Assembly: GCA_964553285.1 (NCBI GenBank)
Contig: CAZKKF010000011.1
Location: 1 to 25,342, forward strand
Direction of reading: 5' to 3'
DNA length: 25,342 nucleotides
Origin: CAZKKF01 sp964553285
GTDB taxonomy: Bacteria > Patescibacteriota > Minisyncoccia > Phycocordibacterales > Zambryskibacteraceae
Made by a program: the position numbers and the translations under genes. Below the pieces are notes generated by a model. The model saw nothing but the letters and a program-made list of their open reading frames with translations, did no database searches and was not told where the DNA came from. Of this stretch, positions 13,135-20,730 are shown one piece after another (the stretch's first letter is position 1; every line of letters starts with the position of its first letter).

Positions 13135-13978
13135 AAGATTTCCAGTCCATCTCCTTGCGCCCCTCCGGCACTACCCGCAGAGGCTCAAATATGCCGTTCT
13201 CAAATTTGGCATCTTTTATAACTACCCTTAAGCGTGCGCCGTTTTGCTTGTTTGTGGCAAAAAAGTAAGTGCCGGGCCAATGGGAAAATGCGCAAAACTT
13301 TTTGTAATTTTCTTCCGCCGGAGCATTAAGCTCCAAGAGTCCGTCTTCTTTCGTAAACTTTTTTGTAAATGTTGCAAGAGAGTGATTTTGCGGAGTCTCT
13401 ATTGCCTTGCCTTTTGCTATTTTTTCAAGCTCTTCTGCAAGCATCTCTCCTCCGATTCGTCCTAGCTTTTCCTCCACTGCTTCGTACCTATCGGGCCATG
13501 GGCTAATAGAAACTTCTCTTTGAGAAAGTACAGGGCCGTGATCAACCTCCTCGTCTATTCTCATTATTGAAACGCCGGTTATGTCTTCGCCAAGAATGGC
13601 CGCTTGTATAGGTGACGGGCCGCGAAGCTTGGGCAAAAGGGAAGGGTGAATGTTTATGGTGCCAAGGCGTGGCATGTCAAACACTTTTGCTGGAATTATC
13701 TTGCCGTACGAAGCTACCACAAAAATATCCGCGGGCACCTCTTTTATTTCCGATACGAATGCATCGTTGAGCTTTTGCGGGGTAAATACTTTTATACCTT
13801 TTTCCAAGGCCCACTCTTTCACCGGGGAGGGAGCCACAGTTTTGCCGCGGCCGTGAGTGCCATCGGGTGCTGTCACCACTGCTTCGGGCAGAAAGTTTTT
13901 TGCTTCAAGCGACGAGAGCGCATGCAGTGCAAGCTTGTCTGTGCCAAAGAATATGAATTTCAAAACCTGGTTATTCAT
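13109..13978 (-). CDS. fmt: Methionyl-tRNA formyltransferase
   Basis: Transfers a formyl group from 10-formyl-THF to initiator Met-tRNA, in 289 aa. The catalytic triad of the family is present: Asn109 and His111 in INIHPSLLPKLRG (the usual SLLPxxRG loop, here with KLRGPSPIQ), and Asp146 in RIDEEVDHGP. The N-terminus KFIFFGTDKLALHALSSL is the Rossmann start. A C-terminal OB-like domain is present but short (about residues 205-289). The ATG at 13978 lies within the last codons of def (8-bp overlap), so the two are coupled. This is the standard def-fmt pair, behind priA in the usual order. Confidence 0.95.
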   Translation of the reverse strand: MNNQVLKFIFFGTDKLALHALSSLEAKNFLPEAVVTAPDGTHGRGKTVAPSPVKEWALEKGIKVFTPQKLNDAFVSEIKEVPADIFVVASYGKIIPAKVFDMPRLGTINIHPSLLPKLRGPSPIQAAILGEDITGVSIMRIDEEVDHGPVLSQREVSISPWPDRYEAVEEKLGRIGGEMLAEELEKIAKGKAIETPQNHSLATFTKKFTKEDGLLELNAPAEENYKKFCAFSHWPGTYFFATNKQNGARLRVVIKDAKFENGIFEPLRVVPEGRKEMDWKSFTLGYSAQ

Positions 13979-14501
13979 CGCTTGGTTTTTCCTGGGGTGT
14001 TAGCTCGTGCACGTCTTTGGCCGAATCTATAAAAAGTATGCCGTCCAGATGGTCAACTTCGTGCTGGAATATCTGGGCCATAAGGCCGCTTGCACCACGC
14101 GATATTTTTTTTCCGTTCTCGTCCAGAGCATCAATGTGTACTTTGTTTGACCTCTCCACCTTGCCGTACAGATACCTTACCGAGAGACAGCCTTCTTCAA
14201 GATGACTTTTGTCTTTGGAGCGCTTGGTAATGACCGGGTTTATGAAAACTCTGTCAGGATATTCTGCGCCCGAATCTTCTTCTCCGCGTATGATTTGCTC
14301 TGCTCTGCCCGAGACCACGAATATCCTTAAAGATGCTCCGATTTGGGGTGCGGCGATAGCCACTCCGTCGTCTTGTGATAAGACGGCTTTTTTCATGTCT
14401 TCTATCACAGTTTGCACTTCTTTGGAGCCAATTTCAGACAGGGCCACCTCTTTGGCTTTTTGTCTCAAAACGCTATGGCCTTCCTGGAGAATTTTTACCA
14501 T
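13971..14501 (-). CDS. def: Peptide deformylase
   Basis: Removes the formyl group from nascent proteins; metal-dependent. All three motifs are visible: motif 1 GVAIAAPQIG (residues 46-55; the family usually has GxGLAAPQ, here Ala-Ile replaces Gly-Leu), motif 2 EGCLS with metal ligand Cys105, and motif 3 QHEVDH with ligands His147 and His151 and catalytic Glu148. I chose the ATG at 14501 (MVKILQEGHSVLRQ) because it gives the standard N-terminus. A GTG at 14525 would add eight unusual residues. Length is 176 aa. It lies 45 nt after priA and overlaps fmt by 8 bp, as an operon. Confidence 0.95.
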   Translation of the reverse strand: MVKILQEGHSVLRQKAKEVALSEIGSKEVQTVIEDMKKAVLSQDDGVAIAAPQIGASLRIFVVSGRAEQIIRGEEDSGAEYPDRVFINPVITKRSKDKSHLEEGCLSVRYLYGKVERSNKVHIDALDENGKKISRGASGLMAQIFQHEVDHLDGILFIDSAKDVHELTPQEKPSDE

Positions 14502-14546
14502 TGCGCTTAAGAATCTAACACGCACAGCTCTTTTGGTCTACAAGGC

Positions 14547-16433
14547 CTAGAAGAAATTATTTGGGTCAACTTCAACGCTTACCCACGGCGGCATGGAGCG
14601 CAATTTCTCTACTATTTCTTTGTCCGGCCACTTTGTAGAATCCACTTTTAGAAGTCCTGTGCTCTGGGCCGCATTGCCATCACCCCGCCTCATTATGTGT
14701 ACTTCGTCGCCAAAGACTTCTTTCCAAAGCACTTCATCTTTAGTGGTGCGGCTCTTGGGTCCTACCGATGAGAGCTTGATAAATATAGAAAAAGGAGGAT
14801 AGGCGAAGCGGCGCCTCTCTCCTATCTCCTCGCGATAAAAATCCAAAATGTTGCCCTTGAGAGCGTAGTGAAAAAGGGAGAGCTCGGAGAGCCTGGTCTG
14901 AATGATAAACCTCTTGGCGGCGAGGGAGCGCACCTTGAGAAGCACCGACATTATCTTTTCGTTTATCCTTATATCTGGAATGCCGAAGAGGGAATCGGCA
15001 GACACCACGGCCGCCGCTTCAACCTGTTTTGGTATGTGGTACAGCGCAAGTTCGGTGCCTATGAGGATGCCCCCGGGAGTGGAGAGCCACTTCTCGCAGG
15101 CCAGAGCGGCGCGAGCGGCTGTGGGCGTGGTGTCGCTGTCTATTCTGGTGATGGCGCTTGCGGGAACCTTTTTCATAAGCTCTTCTTCTATGCGCTCAAC
15201 GCCGATACCGAGCGCAGTCAGCCTCCATCCGCCACAGCGCTTGCACTTGGTATCGGCGCTCCTTTTCTCTCCGCATTTGTGGCAGAGATAGTATGGATTT
15301 TGTTTGCGGTAAAGCACTACCGGCGCTTGGCATACGTTGCAGGTAACTGTCTCTTCGCAGTCATTGCATACAGTGGTGCCGGAATATCCCTTGCGCGCTC
15401 CAAAGAGAAACACTCTCCCGCTTTCACTGCGGGTCTTTTCCACCATTCCCATCAGCTCCTCGGAGAAAATGCGAAAATCTTTTTTGCCGGCTTCGGAATC
15501 AGCCTCTCCTGTGTCCGCCTTGTGTCCGCTCATGGTAATGAGAGCGCTCTCGCCCGAAGATGGCGAGCGGAACTTTATTTGCCCGAACTCTCCCACCGCT
15601 TCTTCCTCGCGCCCGTGGAGCGTCTCAACCGAGAGCACTGTGTCCCCAAGGACGAGCTTGGTGCCGGAAGCCTTGGCATATTCCAGTACCAGCCTTTTCA
15701 TATTGACCAGAGGTTTCTTTTGGGTGCGATAAGCCCTTGAAGCCTCTCTTTCAAGCGCCACCACGCCGGTGTCTTTGCGGGCAAGAGATATAAAGTACGG
15801 CGTGCTTATGATAAGCAGAGGGTGCGTGCTTTTGTTTATTTTGGACAAGGCTTCGGCAAAAGCTTTTTTGCCCATGCTGTTGGTGATGACTACCGCGTAG
15901 TCTTCTATTCCGCGCGAGAGGTTTGCGAAAGCGCGCTTGGTATCTTCGGCGGTGGGTACTGCAAAAAACACAGATCTCTTGCGTGCGAACTCTTCACGAA
16001 TGAGGCTTCTGTAGTGGGTGGTCCGCTCATCCTCCGGAAGCTGCATGGCCAGGATAAAGGCTTCGCGCACGGGGGCGTCTTCCATGCGGATTTTTTCGGA
16101 GTTTTCCAAAATCATTTTCGGCACCACTGCGGCAAGGGCGGCGCCGAGCGATATGCCGTGCCAAAGGGCAAACCTTTCCGCGGCTTTCATAAAAGCCGGC
16201 GAGAACAACTTTCGCGCCCTGACTGCAGTGATGCGCTTCAGAGCAAACTGCCCCTTTCTCAACGCACTCTTTGCATCTTTTGCGGCGGATACAGAAGCGA
16301 CCAATGCCGGCACGTTCTGCTTGCGCAAAGGCACTGATACCAAAGAGCCGGGGGAGACTTCCTTACTTGAAAAATAAGTCAGCTCATCTGCGCTGAAGTT
16401 TCTGGAGAGGGGGATGACCGAAACGATAAACAT
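14547..16433 (-). CDS. priA: PriA-like primosomal protein N', ATPase motifs lost
   Basis: Replication-restart protein PriA, 628 aa. The N-terminal DNA-binding part and eight zinc-ligand cysteines are intact (CNDC 356-359, CNVC 365-368, CHKC 384-387, CKRC 397-400). GVERIEEEL and RIDSDTT (about 411-435) match the family, as does GGILIGTEL. The helicase motifs are gone. The region where GxTGSGKT should sit (about 115-155) has no P-loop. The DEEH box reads LERE (227-230) in GVVALEREASRAYR. The SATPS motif reads GDTVLSVE (263-270). GTQMxxKGxxF reads GTELALYHIP, and the QxxGRAGR motif is replaced by KVRSLAAKR. It should not hydrolyse ATP. The order priA-def-fmt is conserved. A 110-nt leader carries a consensus promoter and an early terminator. 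Confidence 0.85.
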   Translation of the reverse strand: MFIVSVIPLSRNFSADELTYFSSKEVSPGSLVSVPLRKQNVPALVASVSAAKDAKSALRKGQFALKRITAVRARKLFSPAFMKAAERFALWHGISLGAALAAVVPKMILENSEKIRMEDAPVREAFILAMQLPEDERTTHYRSLIREEFARKRSVFFAVPTAEDTKRAFANLSRGIEDYAVVITNSMGKKAFAEALSKINKSTHPLLIISTPYFISLARKDTGVVALEREASRAYRTQKKPLVNMKRLVLEYAKASGTKLVLGDTVLSVETLHGREEEAVGEFGQIKFRSPSSGESALITMSGHKADTGEADSEAGKKDFRIFSEELMGMVEKTRSESGRVFLFGARKGYSGTTVCNDCEETVTCNVCQAPVVLYRKQNPYYLCHKCGEKRSADTKCKRCGGWRLTALGIGVERIEEELMKKVPASAITRIDSDTTPTAARAALACEKWLSTPGGILIGTELALYHIPKQVEAAAVVSADSLFGIPDIRINEKIMSVLLKVRSLAAKRFIIQTRLSELSLFHYALKGNILDFYREEIGERRRFAYPPFSIFIKLSSVGPKSRTTKDEVLWKEVFGDEVHIMRRGDGNAAQSTGLLKVDSTKWPDKEIVEKLRSMPPWVSVEVDPNNFF

Positions 16434-16484
16434 GCCAATAGCTTACGCGTACAAGAGTAGGCCTGCAATGATGCAGTCAAAAGC

Positions 16485-16505
16485 AAAAAATCCCCGAATG
16501 GGGAG
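16485..16505 (-). terminator. Attenuator-like terminator in the priA leader
   Basis: On the minus strand TCCCC-ATTC-GGGGA (16504-16491) is followed by six T (16490-16485). It lies about 50 nt after a consensus promoter and about 50 nt before the priA start. Confidence 0.65.
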
Positions 16506-16538
16506 GTTGGAGCAGGAGGAGAGCGTTCAGGCACCTAT
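16485..16538 (-). ncRNA. Predicted short leader RNA upstream of priA
   Basis: Predicted transcript of about 54 nt from the promoter at 16545-16573 to the T-run at 16485. It is rich in C and U, with CTCTCCTCCTGCTCC in its middle. CCTCC is complementary to a Shine-Dalgarno site. Alternatively it is only the first part of the priA mRNA and the hairpin is an attenuator. Confidence 0.4.
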
Positions 16539-16544
16539 ATCTCA

Positions 16545-16573
16545 ATTATACACCCACCGCATACTTTTGTCAA
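16545..16573 (-). promoter_or_regulatory. Perfect consensus promoter (TTGACA-17-TATAAT)
   Basis: Minus strand TTGACA (16573-16568), 17-nt spacer, TATAAT (16550-16545). It is the only fully consensus promoter in the window. It points towards priA. Confidence 0.92.
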
Positions 16574-16594
16574 GCTTTCATTATTGCCCATAAA
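16567..16594 (+). promoter_or_regulatory. Possible mreB promoter, overlapping the priA-side promoter
   Basis: TTGTCA (16567-16572), 16-nt spacer, CATAAA (16589-16594). The -35 overlaps the -35 of the minus-strand consensus promoter, so the two directions may compete. Confidence 0.35.
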
Positions 16595-16619
16595 AGCATA
16601 AGCTGTAAGCCACGAATAA

Positions 16620-17633
16620 ATGGCCTTTTTTACACGCAAACTCGGTATAGATCTTGGTACCACCACCATCCTGGTGTATTTGCCGGGCAAGGGAGTGGTC
16701 TTAAACGAGCCTTCGGTGGTTGCGGTGTCTGAGGAAGACAACTCTGTCCTTGCCATAGGCAGTGAAGCAAAAAAAATGATAGGCAAGACTCCCGGTTCTA
16801 TCATTGCTTACAGACCGATGAAAGACGGCGTCATAGCAGACTACCGCGTAACAGAGCTCATGCTTCGCTACTTCATTGAAAAAGCTTTGGGCAAGTGGAA
16901 CTTCATGAAGCCCGATGTGGTGATATCCGTACCGGCCGGAGTTACTTCGGCCGAGAGGAGGGCGGTGGTGGAAGCGGCAGTCAAAGCCGGAGCAAGAAAC
17001 GCTTATGTGGTGAAGGAGCCGATACTCGCGGCTATCGGCGCGGGTATTCCCATACACGAGCCGTCCGGCCACATGATAGTGGACATCGGCGGCGGCACCA
17101 CCGACGTAGCCGTGATATCTCTTGGAGGCATTGTGGCTTCCACTTCGGTGAAGTGTGCGGGCAACAAAGTGGATGCGGCCATAGCCGACTACATCAAGAA
17201 GACCTACAACCTTGCCATCGGCGACAAAACCGCCGAGTCCATCAAAATCAAAGTGGGCTCGGCGGTGCCCCTGGAAGAAGATCTGGTGATGACGGTCAAG
17301 GGCCGAGACTATGTATTGGGCCTTCCGCGCTCCATTGAGGTGCGCACCAATGAGATAGTGAAGGCCATAAGCCGCGAACTGCGCGAGATGGTGAAAGCAA
17401 TAAAGGACGTGCTTCAGGAAACTCCTCCGGAACTTGCGTCAGACATCATAGACGGAGGAATTGTCATGACCGGCGGCTCGTCCCAGCTAAGGAACTTTAC
17501 CGAGCTCATAGAGCGCAGGACGGGCGTGAAAGCGACCCTTGCCAAAGATGCGGCCTTTTGCGTGGTGCGCGGCACGGGCATTGCTCTGGAGCATTTGGAT
17601 ACCTACAAGAAAACTATTTTGGCAAAGAGGTAG
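16620..17633 (+). CDS. mreB: Rod-shape protein MreB, first copy
   Basis: Actin-like ATPase that forms filaments guiding cell-wall elongation under the membrane. The 337-aa length is normal. Phosphate 1 motif GIDLGTTTILVYLPG (residues 9-23) differs from the usual GTANTLVY. NEPSVVAVS, RPMKDGVIADY, the connect region and phosphate 2 motif VDIGGGTTDVAVISLGG (about 157-173) are intact, as is the adenosine motif GGIVMTGGSSQLRN. The N-terminus MAFFTRKLG has a few aromatic residues that could touch the membrane. It stands apart from mreC, 4.5 kb upstream of the second copy. No SD. The delta'-like gene follows after 9 nt. Confidence 0.95.
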   Translation: MAFFTRKLGIDLGTTTILVYLPGKGVVLNEPSVVAVSEEDNSVLAIGSEAKKMIGKTPGSIIAYRPMKDGVIADYRVTELMLRYFIEKALGKWNFMKPDVVISVPAGVTSAERRAVVEAAVKAGARNAYVVKEPILAAIGAGIPIHEPSGHMIVDIGGGTTDVAVISLGGIVASTSVKCAGNKVDAAIADYIKKTYNLAIGDKTAESIKIKVGSAVPLEEDLVMTVKGRDYVLGLPRSIEVRTNEIVKAISRELREMVKAIKDVLQETPPELASDIIDGGIVMTGGSSQLRNFTELIERRTGVKATLAKDAAFCVVRGTGIALEHLDTYKKTILAKR

Positions 17634-17636
17634 AAT
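17631..17636 (+). promoter_or_regulatory. -10-like box before the delta'-like gene
   Basis: TAGAAT (starting within the mreB stop codon) is followed by ATAGGC and the ATG. The 14 bases TAGAATATAGGCAT recur with one change at 19015-19028 before frr. Confidence 0.4.
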
Positions 17637-17642
17637 ATAGGC

Positions 17643-18329
17643 ATGAGTGATAATCTTCTTTCGCAGATATCTTCCATAAACGGAAAACTTTTTCATTGCA
17701 CTCTTATTCGCACCGAAAGGGAAGAGGGCATAAAGGATTTGAATGAAGCTCTGCGCGGCTTTTGCGGAGTAGAGCTTTATGGCAATCCGGATGTGTTTAT
17801 GGTTTCAAATGATCTCCTTGGGGTGGACGAGGCCCGCGAAGCCACGGATTTTCTCTCCAGGAAAAGCTTTGCAGAAGATGGTCTGAAGTTTGTGGTGCTG
17901 GCGGCGGACGAAATAAGTCATGAGGCGCAAAACGCACTGCTGAAATCGGCGGAAGAGCCGCCGGAGGGGAGCGTCATTTTTGTACTGGTGCCGCCCATGG
18001 CGCATATTTTGCCCACACTGCTCTCACGGGCGCTTGTGGTGGAGCATTTGAAAGATCAGGACGACAAAGAGGCGGAAAAGTTTTTGGCGGCCACTATGCC
18101 GGAGCGGCAGGCCAAAGCCGCAGCTTTGGCCAAGAAAAAAGACATTCGCCGCATAAAGTCTTTTGTATTTGCTTTGGAGCGCGCCGCTCATGGTATCGGT
18201 GAGGAGGGCAAGAGGCACATGGCTTATGAGGCAATTCTTCACGCCGAAAAAGAGCTTGCCATGAGAGGCGCGCAGGGCAAGAGCGTGCTTGATTATCTTT
18301 CCGTGGCTTTGCCTTTGATGAGTAAATGA
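17643..18329 (+). CDS. DNA polymerase III delta'-like clamp-loader subunit without P-loop
   Basis: A 228-aa protein similar to HolB/delta'. Typical elements: NPDVFMVSNDLLGVDEAREATDFLSRKSF (about residues 48-76; family 'D...I.VD.IR.l...L...'), then KFVVLAADEISHEAQNALLKSAEEPPEGSVIFVLV (about 82-116), the classic 'NALLKtLEEPp' signature. The sensor-1-like TLLSRALVV has Ala where SRC is usual. There is no Walker A loop and no zinc module, and the C-terminal collar is short. Delta' is often ATP-inactive even in E. coli, so a structural role in the clamp loader fits. It sits 9 nt after mreB with its own -10-like box. Confidence 0.8.
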   Translation: MSDNLLSQISSINGKLFHCTLIRTEREEGIKDLNEALRGFCGVELYGNPDVFMVSNDLLGVDEAREATDFLSRKSFAEDGLKFVVLAADEISHEAQNALLKSAEEPPEGSVIFVLVPPMAHILPTLLSRALVVEHLKDQDDKEAEKFLAATMPERQAKAAALAKKKDIRRIKSFVFALERAAHGIGEEGKRHMAYEAILHAEKELAMRGAQGKSVLDYLSVALPLMSK

Positions 18330-18339
18330 TATAAGTTTA

Positions 18340-18438
18340 TTTTCTGTTTTCCTTTTTGGAAACACGATAAAATTCTGCTGAATTTTTCTCTGCTCGAGCC
18401 AAGCTCTGCGCAGGGTTTCCAAAAAGGAAAACAGAAAA
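18340..18438. repeat. 24-bp perfect inverted repeat enclosing nested hairpins
   Basis: Arms at 18340-18363 and 18415-18438 are exact reverse complements and end in GGAAAC / GTTTCC. Each arm is itself almost a palindrome (GTTTTCC-TTTTT-GGAAAC). The 51-nt interior contains AAAATTC-TGCT-GAATTTT and GAGC-CAA-GCTC hairpins. No direct repeat of a target site is evident at the edges. It lies in the 144-nt gap between the delta'-like gene and the next membrane-protein gene. Confidence 0.85.
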
Positions 18439-18473
18439 AGCAGTAGCGATAGCAAAATCAAAAAATATTTATC

Positions 18474-18974
18474 ATGGTACTTTCTGTTCATGCGTCTGTG
18501 GGAGGGGGGCTTGCGGCCATAGCTTCGCTAAACCCCGTGTCTGCTCTTTTTGCGGGCTTCATCTCGCACTTTTTGCTTGATGCCATACCTCACAGGGACT
18601 ACCCTCTGCGCTCCAAAGAAAGAGACGAGAGAGACCGCACCAAGGACAAAATGCATTTTGACAGGCGCTTTGCTTTTGATCTTCTTGTTGTCGGGTCGGA
18701 CTGTCTGGCGGCTTTCATTATTCTTGCGGCCATGACTTTTGGCACTGCTCTTTTTTGGCCTGTTTTCTTTGGAGCAGTCGGCGGAGTTCTACCTGATTTT
18801 TTGCAATTTCTATACTTTGCCACCAAAAACACTTTGCTTGAGCGTTTGAGGTGGTTCCATGTGGTAGTGATGCACACGGACAAAGAGCTTGAAAATGTTT
18901 GGGCCGCTTTTTTTGGGCAGTTTGGCATATTTGTCTGCGGTCTTGCACTGGTGGCAGTCGCTCTCTGCGGCTAG
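18474..18974 (+). CDS. Membrane protein, DUF457/YdjM-like putative metal-dependent hydrolase
   Basis: A 166-aa protein with about four hydrophobic segments. The N-terminus has VHASVGGGLAAI, then GFISHFLLDAIPHRDYPL (about residues 24-41), and later GAVGGVLPDFLQFLY. The His/Asp placing (HxxxG, SHxLLDxIPHxD, LPDxLQ) resembles the integral membrane YdjM/DUF457 hydrolase family, in which such residues may bind metal. I consider that assignment probable, not certain. The middle loop (RSKERDERDRTKDKMHFDRR) is highly charged. No SD. It follows the 24-bp inverted repeat. Confidence 0.6.
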   Translation: MVLSVHASVGGGLAAIASLNPVSALFAGFISHFLLDAIPHRDYPLRSKERDERDRTKDKMHFDRRFAFDLLVVGSDCLAAFIILAAMTFGTALFWPVFFGAVGGVLPDFLQFLYFATKNTLLERLRWFHVVVMHTDKELENVWAAFFGQFGIFVCGLALVAVALCG

Positions 18975-19030
18975 GGGTCGGCCAGGGGCCGCTTCCCAAA
19001 TCGGCTTTTTCGTTTAGAATGTAGGCATAT

Positions 19031-19585
19031 ATGGCATACGATTTTTCACCATTCAAAAAGAAAACAGAAGAAACCACAGACTGGCTTAGGCGCGAGCTTT
19101 CCATGCTTCGCACCGGACGGGCGGCTCCGGCTATTCTTGACTCCGTAAAGGTGGAAAGCTACGGCTCTGAGATGGCAGTAAGAGAGCTTGCCACTGTGCA
19201 GATAGAAGATCCCCGCACCATACGCATTACCCCCTGGGATCAATCCCAAGTGAGAGCCATTGAAAAAGGCATCCAATCTTCAGGTCTTGGCCTTTCGGTG
19301 TCGGTGGACGACAAAGGCTTGAGGATATTTTTTCCAGAGCTTTCTTCCGAGCGCAGGCAGTCTTTGGTCAAGGTGGGCAGGGAAAAACTTGAAGAGGCGA
19401 GGATTACTCTGCGCGGAGAGAGAGAAAAGACAAAGAGCGATATAGAAAAAAAAGAAAAGGACAGGGTCATAGACGAAGATGACAAGTTTCGGCTGATTGA
19501 CGATTTGCAAAAGATGGTAGAGGAGTGCAACAAAGAGTTTGAAAAGATATTTGAACACAAAGAGCAGGAGATTCTCAATCAGTAA
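19031..19585 (+). CDS. frr: Ribosome recycling factor
   Basis: Splits post-termination ribosomes with EF-G. The 184-aa length is standard. Signature LRTGRAAPAILDSVKVESYGS lies at about residues 26-46, followed by IRITPWDQSQVRAIEKGI, LRIFFPELSSERRQSLVK and the long helix EEARITLRGEREKTKSDIEKKEK (read in parts) ending EHKEQEILNQ. A -10-like TAGAAT lies 10 nt before the ATG; no SD. It is followed after 18 nt by rseP and then proS, a known gene order from which uppS, cdsA and dxr are missing here. Confidence 0.97.
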   Translation: MAYDFSPFKKKTEETTDWLRRELSMLRTGRAAPAILDSVKVESYGSEMAVRELATVQIEDPRTIRITPWDQSQVRAIEKGIQSSGLGLSVSVDDKGLRIFFPELSSERRQSLVKVGREKLEEARITLRGEREKTKSDIEKKEKDRVIDEDDKFRLIDDLQKMVEECNKEFEKIFEHKEQEILNQ

Positions 19586-19603
19586 TATCTCCAAAATATA
19601 CAA

Positions 19604-20707
19604 ATGACGGTAATCATATTTTTGATAGTACTTGCGGTGCTCATCCTGGTGCATGAGGCGGGGCACTTTGCCGCGGCAAAGTTTTTTGGGGTGAGGGTAA
19701 AGGAGTTTGCCTTGGGCTTTCCTCCAAGGGTTTTTTCCAAAGTGGTAAATGGCACGCGCTATGCCCTCAATGCNNNNNNNNNNTTTGGCGGCTATGTGGC
19801 TATTGCGGGGGAGGACGGAGATGAAGACCCTGGCGTGCCCGGGGCAAGTCCCATAGGGCAGGATGAGTATTTTTTTAACAAGCACCCTCTGAAGAAAATA
19901 GCCATCTTGGCGGCTGGGGTTTTCTTCAATATCGTCTTTGCCTGGGTGCTTTTTTCTGCAAGCTTCATGCTCGGCATGCCTGTGTCGGTGGCTGACGACG
20001 AAGCCTTGCCCCAAGGCGCTCAAGTGATAGTGCTCTCGGTGGTGCCGGAAGGGCCTGCAAGCAAGGCGGGTATTTCTACGGGGGACAGCATCGTGGCTAT
20101 TTTGAGAGGCGGAGAAGATTTTGCGGTGGAGAGGGCAAGCCAGGTGTCGGAGATTTTGAACAGAGATGTTGCGGGAGAAATAACCGTCAAATACATGAGG
20201 GCAGGGAAGAGTATGGAGGCCGATGTACTGCCCAGCGAAGGCATTGTGTCGGGCAGATATGCCATAGGCGTTTCGGTGGACACTGTGGTTTTTGAGTCTC
20301 AGGGTGTATTTGCTTCGATATTCCAAGGAGCAAAAGCTACCTTGGATACCACCGTAGGAGTAGCCAAAGGCTTGTCGCTTTTTATAGGCAACGCTTTTCT
20401 GGGCAAGTCTTCATTTTCTGATGTTGCCGGTCCCTTGGGCATAGGGCGCATGGTGGGAGAGGCAAGCAATATGGGGGCTATTTATTTGCTGTCCTTCACT
20501 GCTTTCATATCCGTCAACCTGGCCATCATAAATATGATTCCTTTTCCGGCGCTTGATGGAGGAAGAATTCTTTTTGTATTGGTGGAGTGGATAAGGGGCA
20601 AAAACATATCTCAAAAGACGACAGCTCTGGTAAACGGCGCAGGCTTTATCCTGCTCATAATACTCATGCTTGCGGTAACGGCCCAGGATATCGTCAAGCT
20701 TTTTTAG
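19604..20707 (+). CDS. rseP: Site-2 protease RseP (M50), contains assembly gap
   Basis: Intramembrane zinc protease, about 367 aa. The active site HEAGH is at residues 17-21. GGYVAIAGE follows the gap. There is a single PDZ domain around residues 140-220 (VVPEGPASKAGISTGDSIVAI). The third motif NMIPFPALDGGR (about residues 306-317) supplies the Asp ligand. Several membrane helices are visible. Ten undetermined bases at 19774-19783 fall just before FGGYV. The reading frame is kept across them, but the usual 'N-x-(L/I)-P-F-G-G' would need 7 rather than 10 bases, so the gap length may be nominal. Substrates are probably an anti-sigma factor or signal-peptide remnants, but no partner is visible here. 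Confidence 0.95.
   Translation: MTVIIFLIVLAVLILVHEAGHFAAAKFFGVRVKEFALGFPPRVFSKVVNGTRYALNXXXXFGGYVAIAGEDGDEDPGVPGASPIGQDEYFFNKHPLKKIAILAAGVFFNIVFAWVLFSASFMLGMPVSVADDEALPQGAQVIVLSVVPEGPASKAGISTGDSIVAILRGGEDFAVERASQVSEILNRDVAGEITVKYMRAGKSMEADVLPSEGIVSGRYAIGVSVDTVVFESQGVFASIFQGAKATLDTTVGVAKGLSLFIGNAFLGKSSFSDVAGPLGIGRMVGEASNMGAIYLLSFTAFISVNLAIINMIPFPALDGGRILFVLVEWIRGKNISQKTTALVNGAGFILLIILMLAVTAQDIVKLF
19774..19783. other. Ten undetermined bases (assembly gap)
   Basis: A run of ten N inside rseP. The frame is open on both sides. The length is probably a placeholder or an estimate. Confidence 0.99.
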
Positions 20708-20730
20708 TTTTTGTATTTATATAAACACGA

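Noticed and set aside
14868..16337. Plus-strand frames of up to 290 codons opposite priA
   Set aside because: They mirror the priA frame, and their translations have no recognisable fold or start signal.
19280..20326. 348-codon minus-strand frame across frr and rseP
   Set aside because: It crosses two clear plus-strand genes and the run of N, and has a His/Cys-rich translation typical of a reversed frame.
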